A stretch of DNA of 7,329 nucleotides from positions 1-7,329 of the forward strand of contig JALGWK010000233.1 of the NCBI GenBank assembly GCA_025774205.1, given 5' to 3'. Of the stretch, positions 1-6,637 are shown one piece after another; within the stretch, counting starts at the first letter, position 1, and each line of letters opens with the position of its first letter. Both the position numbers and the translations under genes were made by a program. The notes below the pieces were generated by a model. It did no database searches. It worked only from the letters and a program-made list of their open reading frames with translations, and was not told the origin of the DNA. This DNA comes from a bacterium. Lineage in GTDB: Bacteria > Blakebacterota > Blakebacteria > Blakebacterales > Blakebacteraceae.

Positions 1-1
1 G

Positions 2-478
2 GACGAGATGGACCGGGCGATCGTGCAGTACCTGAAAAAGAAGTACAACCTCCTGATCGGCGAACGGACCGCGGAGCAGATCAAGATAGAGATCGCCTCG
101 GCGGTCGAGCTGGAGCCGCCTCTCGAAACCCGGGTCAAGGGGCGCGACCTGGTCGGAGGCATTCCGAAGACCATCATCCTCACCAGCGAAGAGGTGCGTG
201 AAGCCCTTACCGAGCCGATTTCGCAGATCGTCGATGCCGTCCGGATCAGTCTGGAGCGGACGCCGCCGGAACTCGCGGCCGACATCCTCGATCGCGGGAT
301 CATCCTGAGCGGAGGTGGCGGACTCCTCCGGGGTCTCGACCAGCGACTCCGGGACGAGACGAATCTGCCCATCAACGTTGTCGAGGATCCGCTTACCTGC
401 GTTGTGCGAGGGACCGGGAAGGTAGTGGAGAATCTACCTGACTACATGAAGATGCTCCTGGCGGGGAGGCGCAGGTGA
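2..478 (+). CDS. mreB: Rod shape-determining protein MreB, C-terminal part (5' end outside window)
   Basis: MreB is the actin-like ATPase that forms membrane-bound filaments and positions the lateral-wall elongation complex. The reading frame is open from the first bases of the window, so only about the last 158 residues are present. They match subdomain II and the C-terminal end of MreB. Near the window start is the DEMD...YLKKKYNLLIGERTAEQIK segment typical of MreB. Further on is the nucleotide-binding glycine loop ILSGGGGLLRGLD, and the ending TGKVVENLPDYMKML is also family-like. The stop is TGA at 476-478. mreC follows after 30 nt, as usual for mreBCD operons. The missing N-terminal part should lie upstream. 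I see no sign of damage in this portion. Confidence 0.97.
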   Translation, partial: DEMDRAIVQYLKKKYNLLIGERTAEQIKIEIASAVELEPPLETRVKGRDLVGGIPKTIILTSEEVREALTEPISQIVDAVRISLERTPPELAADILDRGIILSGGGGLLRGLDQRLRDETNLPINVVEDPLTCVVRGTGKVVENLPDYMKMLLAGRRR

Positions 479-497
479 TCGGTCATTCGCCGCGGTC

Positions 498-503
498 AGG
501 GGG
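498..503 (+). promoter_or_regulatory. Ribosome-binding site of mreC
   Basis: AGGGGG lies 5 nt before the GTG at 509, in the 30-nt gap after mreB. It supports the non-ATG start of mreC. Confidence 0.7.
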
Positions 504-508
504 TTGAA

Positions 509-1306
509 GTGGCCCGGTACGGCAGAATTCTGCGCGGGCGTTCCGATGAACTGATTCTGGCGATCCTCCTCCTGATCGGAGCGATCTTCTCCGCCGCGCC
601 CCGGACATCCTCCGCCGCGGTTATCCATAACCTGCTGGCCACCGGCAACGCCCTCGTCGACAGCATGTTCGGCTGGGTCTTCGATCTCTCCAATACCAAC
701 CGCGTGAACGCCGAACTGAACCGCCAGGTGACAGAATTCTCCCTGATCCGAACCCGGATGGAAGAGGTACGTCTTCAGAATGAGCGTTTCCGGGCTCTGC
801 TGGAGTGGGAGGATGAGCACCGGCCGGAGATACTGAGAGGCGCCGAGGTCATCGCCCACGGTGACGGGAGGCAGTCGTTCGCGGTCACCATCTCGGTCGG
901 GACCAGGCATGGTGTGGAACGGAACCAGGCAGTGGTCACGGCGGATGGACTGGTCGGACGGATCGACCGGGAGCCGGGGCACAGCACTTCGATCGTGAGC
1001 CTGCTGAACGATCCCGCCAACGCCGTGGCGGCCGTGGTACAGAGATCCCGGGTGCAGGGGATCTTCCAGTTCATCGAGGGGGAGGGGCGTCTCCTCCATG
1101 TCCTGCAGGCTGCCGATGTGATCGAGGGGGACATCATAATCTCGAGCGGGCTCGGAGGGATCTACCCGGAAGGCCTGATGATCGGGACCGTTGAGTCGGT
1201 TGCCGACGATCCTGATGGAGTGACTATGAAGGTCATGGTGGCAAACGCCGCTGCCCTCGACCGGCTGGAAGAGGTCTTCATCCTTCGCTCGGGAGGCGGG
1301 GGATGA
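509..1306 (+). CDS. mreC: Rod shape-determining protein MreC
   Basis: MreC is the bitopic envelope protein that links MreB/MreD to PBP2 and activates the elongation synthase. The 265-residue protein has the expected layout. A short cytoplasmic basic tail is followed by one membrane helix at about residues 13-30 (ELILAILLLIGAIFSAA). A coiled coil spans roughly 62-100 (RVNAELNRQV...RLQNERFRALLEWE). The periplasmic beta domain runs from about 110 to the end and contains the family-like stretch GLVGRIDREPGHSTSIVSLL. The start is GTG, chosen because an AGGGGG ribosome-binding site lies 5 nt upstream. The stop overlaps the mreD start in an ATGA, suggesting translational coupling. Length is normal for the family. 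Confidence 0.97.
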   Translation: MARYGRILRGRSDELILAILLLIGAIFSAAPRTSSAAVIHNLLATGNALVDSMFGWVFDLSNTNRVNAELNRQVTEFSLIRTRMEEVRLQNERFRALLEWEDEHRPEILRGAEVIAHGDGRQSFAVTISVGTRHGVERNQAVVTADGLVGRIDREPGHSTSIVSLLNDPANAVAAVVQRSRVQGIFQFIEGEGRLLHVLQAADVIEGDIIISSGLGGIYPEGLMIGTVESVADDPDGVTMKVMVANAAALDRLEEVFILRSGGGG

Positions 1307-1800
1307 ACCGCTTCCTGCGGTATTTCTTCTTCGGTCTGACGGCCGTGGTCTTCCAGTCCTACCTGGTGCCTGCCCTGGGTATTCTCGGTCAGAGACCCGA
1401 CCTGATCGTCATCTTCGCCCTGACGGTCGGAGTGTTCGAAGGTGCGGGCCGGGGGAGTCTGGCCGGCTTCCTCGCCGGTCTGGCAGTCGATCTGTACCAT
1501 CCACCGACCTTCGGGGCCGGCGCCATGGCCGGAACGCTGGCCGGGTACTTCGGCGGCAGAGCGCGGATCTTCCTCGATCTCGAGCATGCCCTCGACCAGA
1601 TGATGGCCTATGCCGGCGGCCATGCCACGCACGCTGCCCTTTTCGCGATCGTGACTTCCCTGCAGGGAGTGGGACCGGTCGCGCGCCTTTTCTTCTCGAA
1701 TGGTATCGGTGGCGCCATCTATACGGCCCTGCTGGGGGCGGCCATCATGACGGCTATCTCACTGGTCCGTGGAAGCAGGCACATCGTTGATAGGCGCTGA
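1303..1800 (+). CDS. mreD: Rod shape-determining protein MreD
   Basis: MreD is a small polytopic inner-membrane protein of the elongation complex. The 165-residue product is very hydrophobic, with about five or six membrane segments: near 7-27, 34-48, 51-65, 72-84, 105-120 and 132-155. The motif RPDLIVIFALTVGVFEG followed by GSLAGFLAGLAVDL is typical of MreD: the RPDL segment, then a glycine-rich helix ending in a D-L pair. The ATG start overlaps the mreC stop as ATGA. The 3' end overlaps the start of mrdA by 14 or 32 nt, depending on the mrdA start. Sequence identity is usually low in this family, so identification rests on hydropathy, motif and position between mreC and mrdA. Confidence 0.95.
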   Translation: MNRFLRYFFFGLTAVVFQSYLVPALGILGQRPDLIVIFALTVGVFEGAGRGSLAGFLAGLAVDLYHPPTFGAGAMAGTLAGYFGGRARIFLDLEHALDQMMAYAGGHATHAALFAIVTSLQGVGPVARLFFSNGIGGAIYTALLGAAIMTAISLVRGSRHIVDRR

Positions 1801-3682
1801 TTCCAAGGCCGTTCCCCGGAGAGCAACGCTCCTGCTGGCCGGATACGGACTGGTCCTTCTCTTCCTCTTCCTGCGGGTGGGACACCTCCAGATAGCCCGC
1901 CACGATTTCCTCTCCACGCTGAGCGATCAGAACCGCCTCAGGCCCGCGGTGGAACAACCGGTGCGGGGACGGATTTATGACCGGCACGAGCTTCTGATCG
2001 TGGATAACCGCAGTTCGTGGACCGTCACGGTCAGTCCCCAGGACTATCGCGACGACGACACGGTCATCACCAATCTGGCCGCCATCCTCGGCATCCCGGT
2101 GACCCGGATCGAGGATCGACTGAGCCAGCGACGGGGGCATCTCTACACTCCAGTCCCTATCGCCCGCGACGTTCCCTTCGACGTGGTCGCGCGGCTGAGC
2201 GAGCGGAGGCCGGAGCTGCCCGGCGTCACCATCCAGATGGAGCCGCGTCGCCGCTATCCATATGGTATGACCGCGGCTCACATCCTCGGCTATCTGCGGG
2301 AGATCAACGATGACGAACTGGCTTCAAGTCAGGGAGAGGGCTATATCTTCGGTGACCTGGTCGGCAAGGAGGGACTGGAGCGTTCCCGCGAGAAGGAGCT
2401 GAAAGGCTCGAAGGGGGTTCGTTACCTCGAAGTGGACGCCCGGGGGAGGACCATCGGTCCCGCCGCCGATCGTTCCGTCCAGCCTGCGATCCAGGGCAGC
2501 GATCTGATCACCACCCTCGATATCGAACTGCAGCAGACGGCCGAGGCCGCCTTCCACGATACTTCCCGGGGCGCGGTAGTGGCCATGGATCCACGCGACG
2601 GTGCGCTCCTGGTGCTGGCCAGCGTCCCCTCCTTCGATCCCCGTGATTTCAGCGGGGTACTCGACGCGGCCATGTGGGACAGTCTCAACAGCAACGAACG
2701 GAAACCGCTCATCAACCGCGCCGTCGCGGGCCTCTACCCGCCGGCGTCCGCGTTCAAGGTGGTCACCACCCTGGCGGGTTTCGACCAGGAGGTCATCGAT
2801 CTGACCACGACCTTCGATCCCTGCGTCCCGGGAGGCTGGCCGCTGGGTAACCGCACCTTCCACTGCTGGAACGAGACCCATGGCCGGACGACCATCGTGG
2901 AGGCGATAGAGCAATCGTGTGACGTCTTCTTCTACCAGGTCGGGGTGGAGGTAGGACTCCGGCCGCTGCACCGGATGGCCAGGGCGTTCGGGCTCGGGGA
3001 GGTCACCGGACTGGACATTGCCGGCGAGGTGGCCGGCTCCTTCCCCGACGCCGCGTATTACGACCGGACCATCGGGCCGGGTCAGTGGGTTGAGAAGGGA
3101 CAGGTCATCAATCTCGCGATCGGGCAGGGGGAGATCCTCGTGACCCCGCTGCAGATGGCCAGACTCACGGCGGCCGTAGCCAATAACGGGTTTCTCGTGA
3201 CTCCCTACCTGGCCGAGGCGACCCGGCGGCGGGAGGACGGCGAAACGATGCTCATCGAGCAGACTCCACCGCGGCATATGAGCGCGCTCGATCCTGAAAT
3301 TCTCGCGGTCGTGAGAGAGGGGATGGTCAGGGTCGTGCACGGGGAGAACGGCACCGCGAAGAACGTAGCCTGGCGTGTGCCGGGTCTCCAGGTGGCCGGC
3401 AAGACCGGCACCGGCCAGAACCCGCACGGGGATAACCATGCCTGGTTCACCTGTTTCGCGCCGGCGGACGATCCGCAGATCGTGGTCACCGTCCTGGTCG
3501 AGAACGGGGGCGGAGGGAGCGCTGTGGCGGCGCCGATGAGGGCCTCGACGGCGGAGACAGGCCGTGGTAAGTCGACGGGGGCGGGCCGCGGCGATACTGC
3601 GCGATTTCGATCACGTCCTCTTCCTGTGCATGCTGGGGCTGGTGGCAGTCGGGATCGTCTTCGTCTACTCCGCCACGGTTGA
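1769..3682 (+). CDS. mrdA: Penicillin-binding protein 2 (elongation transpeptidase), frame probably shifted at the C-terminal end
   Basis: PBP2 is the class B D,D-transpeptidase that cross-links new peptidoglycan in the side wall with RodA. As read it has 637 residues. A membrane helix lies at about 19-38. The pedestal/dimerisation domain follows, with the RGRIYDRHELLIVDN motif near 66-80. The transpeptidase domain begins at about 260. Active-site motifs are present: S327-A-F-K330 (nucleophile Ser), S383-C-D and K545-T-G. The GTG at 1769 has no evident ribosome-binding site. An in-frame TTG at 1787, preceded by GGAAGCAGG at 1771-1779, is a good alternative start. After VENGGGGSAVAAPM the sequence stops looking like PBP2. 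The last 45 or so residues are Arg/Gly-rich and overlap rodA by 119 nt. A one-base shift near 3530-3545 would instead end the gene at TAA 3568-3570, overlapping rodA by 7 nt, which is the likely true end. Confidence 0.96.
   Translation: MEAGTSLIGADSKAVPRRATLLLAGYGLVLLFLFLRVGHLQIARHDFLSTLSDQNRLRPAVEQPVRGRIYDRHELLIVDNRSSWTVTVSPQDYRDDDTVITNLAAILGIPVTRIEDRLSQRRGHLYTPVPIARDVPFDVVARLSERRPELPGVTIQMEPRRRYPYGMTAAHILGYLREINDDELASSQGEGYIFGDLVGKEGLERSREKELKGSKGVRYLEVDARGRTIGPAADRSVQPAIQGSDLITTLDIELQQTAEAAFHDTSRGAVVAMDPRDGALLVLASVPSFDPRDFSGVLDAAMWDSLNSNERKPLINRAVAGLYPPASAFKVVTTLAGFDQEVIDLTTTFDPCVPGGWPLGNRTFHCWNETHGRTTIVEAIEQSCDVFFYQVGVEVGLRPLHRMARAFGLGEVTGLDIAGEVAGSFPDAAYYDRTIGPGQWVEKGQVINLAIGQGEILVTPLQMARLTAAVANNGFLVTPYLAEATRRREDGETMLIEQTPPRHMSALDPEILAVVREGMVRVVHGENGTAKNVAWRVPGLQVAGKTGTGQNPHGDNHAWFTCFAPADDPQIVVTVLVENGGGGSAVAAPMRASTAETGRGKSTGAGRGDTARFRSRPLPVHAGAGGSRDRLRLLRHG
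3553..3556 (+). promoter_or_regulatory. Ribosome-binding site of rodA
   Basis: GGAG lies 7 nt before the GTG at 3564. It lies inside the 3' end of mrdA and supports both the rodA start and the idea that mrdA should end close by, at 3570. Confidence 0.7.
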
Positions 3683-4775
3683 GAACGCTCAGGTCGTGGC
3701 ACCACTCCATACCCGGCAGGCCATCTGGGCGCTGGCGGGATTGGTCGCGATCGTGGTAGCCACAAGGCTCCCGCAGCAGTTCTTCTACGGAGCCGCGTAC
3801 ATCTTTTTCGCCATCGTGATGCTGGCCCTGCTGGCGCTGCTGGTCGTAGGCGGTGGGGAGGGGGGGCGCTGGTTCGTCTTCTCGAGCGGCGTGCGGATCC
3901 AACCGAGCGAGCCGGCCAAGCTCGTGCTGGTGCTGGCCGTGGCGCGCTACTTATCCGGCAGACTGGTCGACTTCCGGCGGGCCCGCGATTACCTGATCCC
4001 GCTCGGACTGGCCTTCATCCCGTTCGCCCTCGTCATGCGGCAACCCGACCTGGGGACCGCCATGATCTTCCCCGTGATCATCGTGCCGATGCTCTACTGG
4101 AAGGGATTGCCCCTGTGGGTGATCTTCCTGCTCTGCACCCCGATCCTGAGTGTGGTGACAGCCTTCAATCCGCTGATCTGGGGCGCGGCCATGATCATCA
4201 TCGGCCTGGTGGTGTGGCGGAAGCGTGTCAAGCCGTCCCTGGCGATGCTGGTCATTATTCTGAACATCGGACTGGGAGTGCTGACCCCGGTTATCTGGGA
4301 CAATCTGCATGAATACCAGCGGAACCGGATCTCGACCTTCGGTGCGGGGTACCAGATCATCCAGTCCACGGTGGCGGTGGGTTCGGGGGGACTGACGGGG
4401 AAGGGATACCTCCAGGGCACCCAGACCAAGCTGAATTTCCTGCCCGACCAGCATACCGACTTCATCTTCAGTGTCATCGCCGAAGAGACCGGTCTCCTCG
4501 GAGTGCTCATCGTCCTGCTCCTCTTCGCGGGCCTGCTTCACCGCACCCTGAAGGCGGCAATCGAAGTCAGGAATCCCTTCGCCGGGCTTATCATCGCCGG
4601 CGCCTCCGGGGTTTTCTTCGCTCATATCATGATCAACATCGGAATGTCGCTGGGGTTGCTGCCCATCACGGGACTGCCACTCCCCTTCATCAGTTACGGC
4701 GGATCACACCTGCTCAGCATGATGGGCCTGGCCGGCATCATCCTGAGCCTTCGGATGCGCTGGATGGAGTATTGA
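3564..4775 (+). CDS. rodA: Peptidoglycan glycosyltransferase RodA (SEDS family)
   Basis: RodA polymerises lipid II into glycan strands at the inner membrane and works as a pair with PBP2. The 403-residue protein has about ten membrane segments, beginning with residues 13-37 (FDHVLFLCMLGLVAVGIVFVYSAT). SEDS hallmarks are clear: the EPAKL motif after the RWFVF segment, RQPDLGTA in the middle, and the large periplasmic loop ending LNFLPDQHTDFIFSVIAEETG. The Asp of HTDF (residue 299) corresponds to the conserved catalytic-site Asp of RodA/FtsW. Near the C-terminus are LPLPFISYGGSHLL and ILSLRMR. The start is GTG with a GGAG at good spacing. RodA rather than FtsW is inferred from the position directly after mreBCD-mrdA. 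The frame is intact throughout, with its stop 8 nt before the palindrome at 4783. Confidence 0.98.
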   Translation: MVSRRGRAAAILRDFDHVLFLCMLGLVAVGIVFVYSATVENAQVVAPLHTRQAIWALAGLVAIVVATRLPQQFFYGAAYIFFAIVMLALLALLVVGGGEGGRWFVFSSGVRIQPSEPAKLVLVLAVARYLSGRLVDFRRARDYLIPLGLAFIPFALVMRQPDLGTAMIFPVIIVPMLYWKGLPLWVIFLLCTPILSVVTAFNPLIWGAAMIIIGLVVWRKRVKPSLAMLVIILNIGLGVLTPVIWDNLHEYQRNRISTFGAGYQIIQSTVAVGSGGLTGKGYLQGTQTKLNFLPDQHTDFIFSVIAEETGLLGVLIVLLLFAGLLHRTLKAAIEVRNPFAGLIIAGASGVFFAHIMINIGMSLGLLPITGLPLPFISYGGSHLLSMMGLAGIILSLRMRWMEY

Positions 4776-4782
4776 ATCCCGA

Positions 4783-4884
4783 GTTGCGTCGCCAGCACAG
4801 CATCTGCAGCGTTGCAACTCCTCCACGATACCATCGCATCGTGTTCGTCGCTGCGCCTTGCATCTGCAATACTGGCGACGCAAC
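4783..4884. repeat. 102-nt imperfect palindrome between rodA and lgt
   Basis: The outer arms gttgcgtcgccag (4783-4795) and ctggcgacgcaac (4872-4884) are perfect 13-nt inverted repeats. The inner arms cacgat (4824-4829) and atcgtg (4838-4843) enclose an 8-nt loop. Both pairs share the same centre, 4833.5, so this is one long hairpin with internal mismatches. Positions 4800-4808 pair with 4859-4867 at 7 of 9 bases. The middle part, 4809-4823 against 4844-4858, pairs poorly. There is no T-run after it, so it is not a standard intrinsic terminator. It could be a REP/MITE-like dispersed repeat, an mRNA-processing or stabilising hairpin, or a weak attenuator between the cell-shape genes and lgt. 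The symmetry is seen directly; the function is inference. Confidence 0.85.
4800..4868 (+). repeat. Pair of 9-nt direct repeats inside the palindrome
   Basis: gcatctgca occurs at 4800-4808 and 4860-4868, exactly 60 nt apart and in the same orientation. The nonamer is nearly self-complementary (gca-tc-tgca), so the two direct copies can still pair across the hairpin with a two-base mismatch. Confidence 0.75.
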
Positions 4885-4915
4885 GAAATGATGCGAATTC
4901 CTGGTGCGGGGCACT

Positions 4916-4920
4916 GAGGA
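4916..4920 (+). promoter_or_regulatory. Ribosome-binding site of lgt
   Basis: GAGGA lies 7 nt upstream of GTG 4928. This favours the start giving MHPELFRIGPL, the usual Lgt N-terminus, over the in-frame GTG at 4904. Confidence 0.75.
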
Positions 4921-4927
4921 ACCCGAG

Positions 4928-5750
4928 GTGCACCCTGAACTCTTCCGCATAGGGCCGCTGGTCGTTCGCAGCTACGGGCTGATGATGGCGCTCGGTTTCG
5001 GGCTGGGTGGCTGGTGGCTCATCCGCCGGGGGATGAAGAATGAAGAAAGGTCTGCCGGCCAATCGGATGCTCGATCTGCTGATCGCGATCGTCATCTCGG
5101 GGCTGGCGGGATCCCGCCTGCTCTATGTGATTACCCATACATCGGACTTTGCCCAGGGGTGGTGGAGGGCGTTCTGGCCCCTGCAGGCGGATGGTACCCT
5201 GGGCATGGAGGGATTCGTCTTCTACGGCGGCCTCCTCACGGCCATACCGGTGGCTGCCTGGCTCACGAAACGGTGGGAACTGTCGCCGCTCCGAGTGCTT
5301 GATGCGGCCATGCCGCCGCTGGCCCTCGGATCGGCCCTCGGCCGGATCGGATGTTTCCTGAACGGCTGCTGCTACGGAAGGCCGACCGATTCCCCCCTCG
5401 GAGTGGTGTTTCCGGAGAGCTGTCTGGCCGGTGCCACATTCCCGGGAATACCCCTCCATCCCACGCAACTCTATGTGGCATTTGATTCTTTGCTGATTAT
5501 GGTGGTCCTCCTCTGGCTGGAGCGGAAGAGGCGCATGTTTGACGGTTCCGTGTTGGGTACGTATCTTATCATGATCGGACTGCTGAGGAGCGTGGAAGAC
5601 CTCTTCCGTTACTATGAGCCCGGGATGCAGTTATTTACCCTGAGTGGGGTAGTGGTATCGGTCAATCACCTGATCAGCCTGGGATGCATTGCCGGGGGCA
5701 TACTGATCATCCGACGATTTCGCTCCCCTGTTACTGATCCACTGGATTGA
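4928..5750 (+). CDS. lgt: Prolipoprotein diacylglyceryl transferase, interrupted by a 7-nt tandem duplication (frameshift)
   Basis: Lgt transfers the diacylglyceryl group of phosphatidylglycerol to the lipobox Cys of prelipoproteins in the inner membrane. The N-terminus MHPELFRIGPLVVRSYGLMM, in the frame of 4928, is textbook Lgt. After RRGMKNEE (about 5050) this frame loses similarity. The protein resumes in the +1-shifted frame at 5040 (KKGLPANRMLDLLIAIVISG) and runs to TGA 5748-5750. The shift coincides with atgaaga repeated twice at 5033-5046. Removing one copy gives RRGMKKGLPANR and a normal 271-residue Lgt. The downstream part holds the family core: MEGFVFYGGLL, the signature GRIGCFLNGCCYGRPT, HPTQLY and the LLRSVEDLFR helix. 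As it stands, an ORF from ATG 5040 would lack the first membrane helix and the SYG motif, so it is probably inactive if the duplication is real. Confidence 0.94.
5033..5046 (+). repeat. Tandem 7-nt duplication causing the lgt frameshift
   Basis: atgaaga at 5033-5039 is followed immediately by atgaaga at 5040-5046, then aagg. Seven bases shift the frame by +1. Deleting one unit joins the two halves of Lgt seamlessly. The duplication may be genuine (slippage) or a sequencing or assembly error. Confidence 0.88.
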
Positions 5751-5764
5751 AAAGGCGCTATCGA

Positions 5765-6637
5765 ATGGTTCGGAGTATGACAGGCTTTGGGCGGGGTGCA
5801 TCTTCGGCTCACGGTATCGAGACCGTGGTCGAGATTCAGTCGGTCAATAACCGCTTCCTCGATGTCACGGTCCGGGGTGGACGGGATGTCGCACTGGTGG
5901 AGGCGAAGTCGAGGGAACTGGTCCGGGAGCATCTCGAACGGGGCAAGGTGACGGTATCGGTCACCTGGCGGGGTGAGAGCGAGGGAGTACCACAGGCCGA
6001 TCTGCTGAAGGCAAAGGGATATCATGACGCCCTCGTGTCGCTCCGGGAGGAGCTGGATCTGTCGGGTGAGATCGACCTGGCCATGATGGCCAGATTCAGG
6101 GATGTGATCGGCACCTCCGTTACGGAACAAGGGGATGAGCAGGTCTGGGAGGTCACCGAACCGGCGCTGCGGGAAGCGCTGGAGGCCCTGGTCGGTATGC
6201 GTGACCGGGAGGGTGATGCCCTGGCGATCGATCTCGGGGACAGGTTCGACCGGCTCCTCGAAGCGCTTGGCGCGATTGGGGAACTGGCTCCGGGCAGGAC
6301 AGCGGCGTATGGCGAACGGCTGAAAGCACGCGTGAAGGAAGCCTTTGAAGGGATCAATATCGACGAGGACCGGCTCCATCAGGAGATCGCCATCTTCGCC
6401 GACCGGATCGACATCAGTGAAGAGGGAACCCGCCTGAGGAGTCATCTCGATCAGGCCCGCGCCCTGATGTCGGGAGAGACTCCGGCCGGCCGGCAGCTGA
6501 ATTTCCTGCTGCAGGAGATGCACCGGGAGGTCAACACCCTCGGCAGCAAGGCCAACGACCAGGAGATCAGTCATCTGGTGGTCGGGATGAAGGAAGAGCT
6601 CGAGAAAATCAGAGAGCAGGTACAGAACATTGAATGA
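5765..6637 (+). CDS. yicC: YicC/YloC family endoribonuclease
   Basis: Proteins of this family are reported to be endoribonucleases. E. coli YicC has been linked to small-RNA turnover, and the family is conserved beside gmk in many bacteria. The 290-residue product begins MVRSMTGFGRG, the near-invariant family N-terminus. Then come VEIQSVNNRFLDV and the RELVREHLERGKVTVSV helix-strand (YicC_N domain, about 2-155). The C-terminal domain (about 205-290) contains RLRSHLDQ, GRQLNFLLQEMHREVNTLGSKAND and the ending LEKIREQVQNIE, all canonical. The ATG at 5765 is preferred to the TTG at 5747: it gives the conserved N-terminus and has AAAAGG (5750-5755) 9 nt upstream. The gene starts 14 nt after lgt and its stop overlaps the start of gmk. 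The frame is intact. Confidence 0.97.
   Translation: MVRSMTGFGRGASSAHGIETVVEIQSVNNRFLDVTVRGGRDVALVEAKSRELVREHLERGKVTVSVTWRGESEGVPQADLLKAKGYHDALVSLREELDLSGEIDLAMMARFRDVIGTSVTEQGDEQVWEVTEPALREALEALVGMRDREGDALAIDLGDRFDRLLEALGAIGELAPGRTAAYGERLKARVKEAFEGINIDEDRLHQEIAIFADRIDISEEGTRLRSHLDQARALMSGETPAGRQLNFLLQEMHREVNTLGSKANDQEISHLVVGMKEELEKIREQVQNIE

Noticed and set aside
2324-3439. Long open frame of 371 codons on the minus strand opposite mrdA
   Set aside because: It lies wholly antisense to a well-conserved PBP2, has no recognisable domain, and is the usual shadow of GC-rich codon use. The same holds for the minus-strand frames opposite rodA, mreD and yicC.
3571-3682. Arg/Gly-rich C-terminal extension of PBP2
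   Set aside because: The composition is that of an out-of-frame GC-rich read, and it covers the conserved start of rodA. A frameshift explains it better than a new domain.
4783-4884. Palindrome as a Rho-independent terminator
   Set aside because: No T-run follows either side of the hairpin, and it is much longer than a typical terminator stem.
4904-4927. GTG at 4904 as the lgt start
   Set aside because: It would add eight residues before the canonical MHPELF N-terminus and place the GAGGA ribosome-binding site inside the gene. GTG 4928 fits both motif and spacing.
5033-5050. Programmed ribosomal frameshift in lgt
   Set aside because: There is no slippery X-XXY-YYZ heptamer and no known frameshifting in this family. 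A perfect 7-nt tandem duplication explains the shift completely.
5302-5361. Extra short plus-strand frames inside lgt, mrdA, rodA and yicC
   Set aside because: They are alternative-frame readings of conserved genes, with Arg/Ser/Pro-rich composition and no ribosome-binding site of note.
5747-5764. TTG 5747 as the yicC start
   Set aside because: It overlaps the lgt stop and adds KRRYR before the near-invariant MVRSMTGFGRG. ATG 5765 gives the family N-terminus with AAAAGG upstream.
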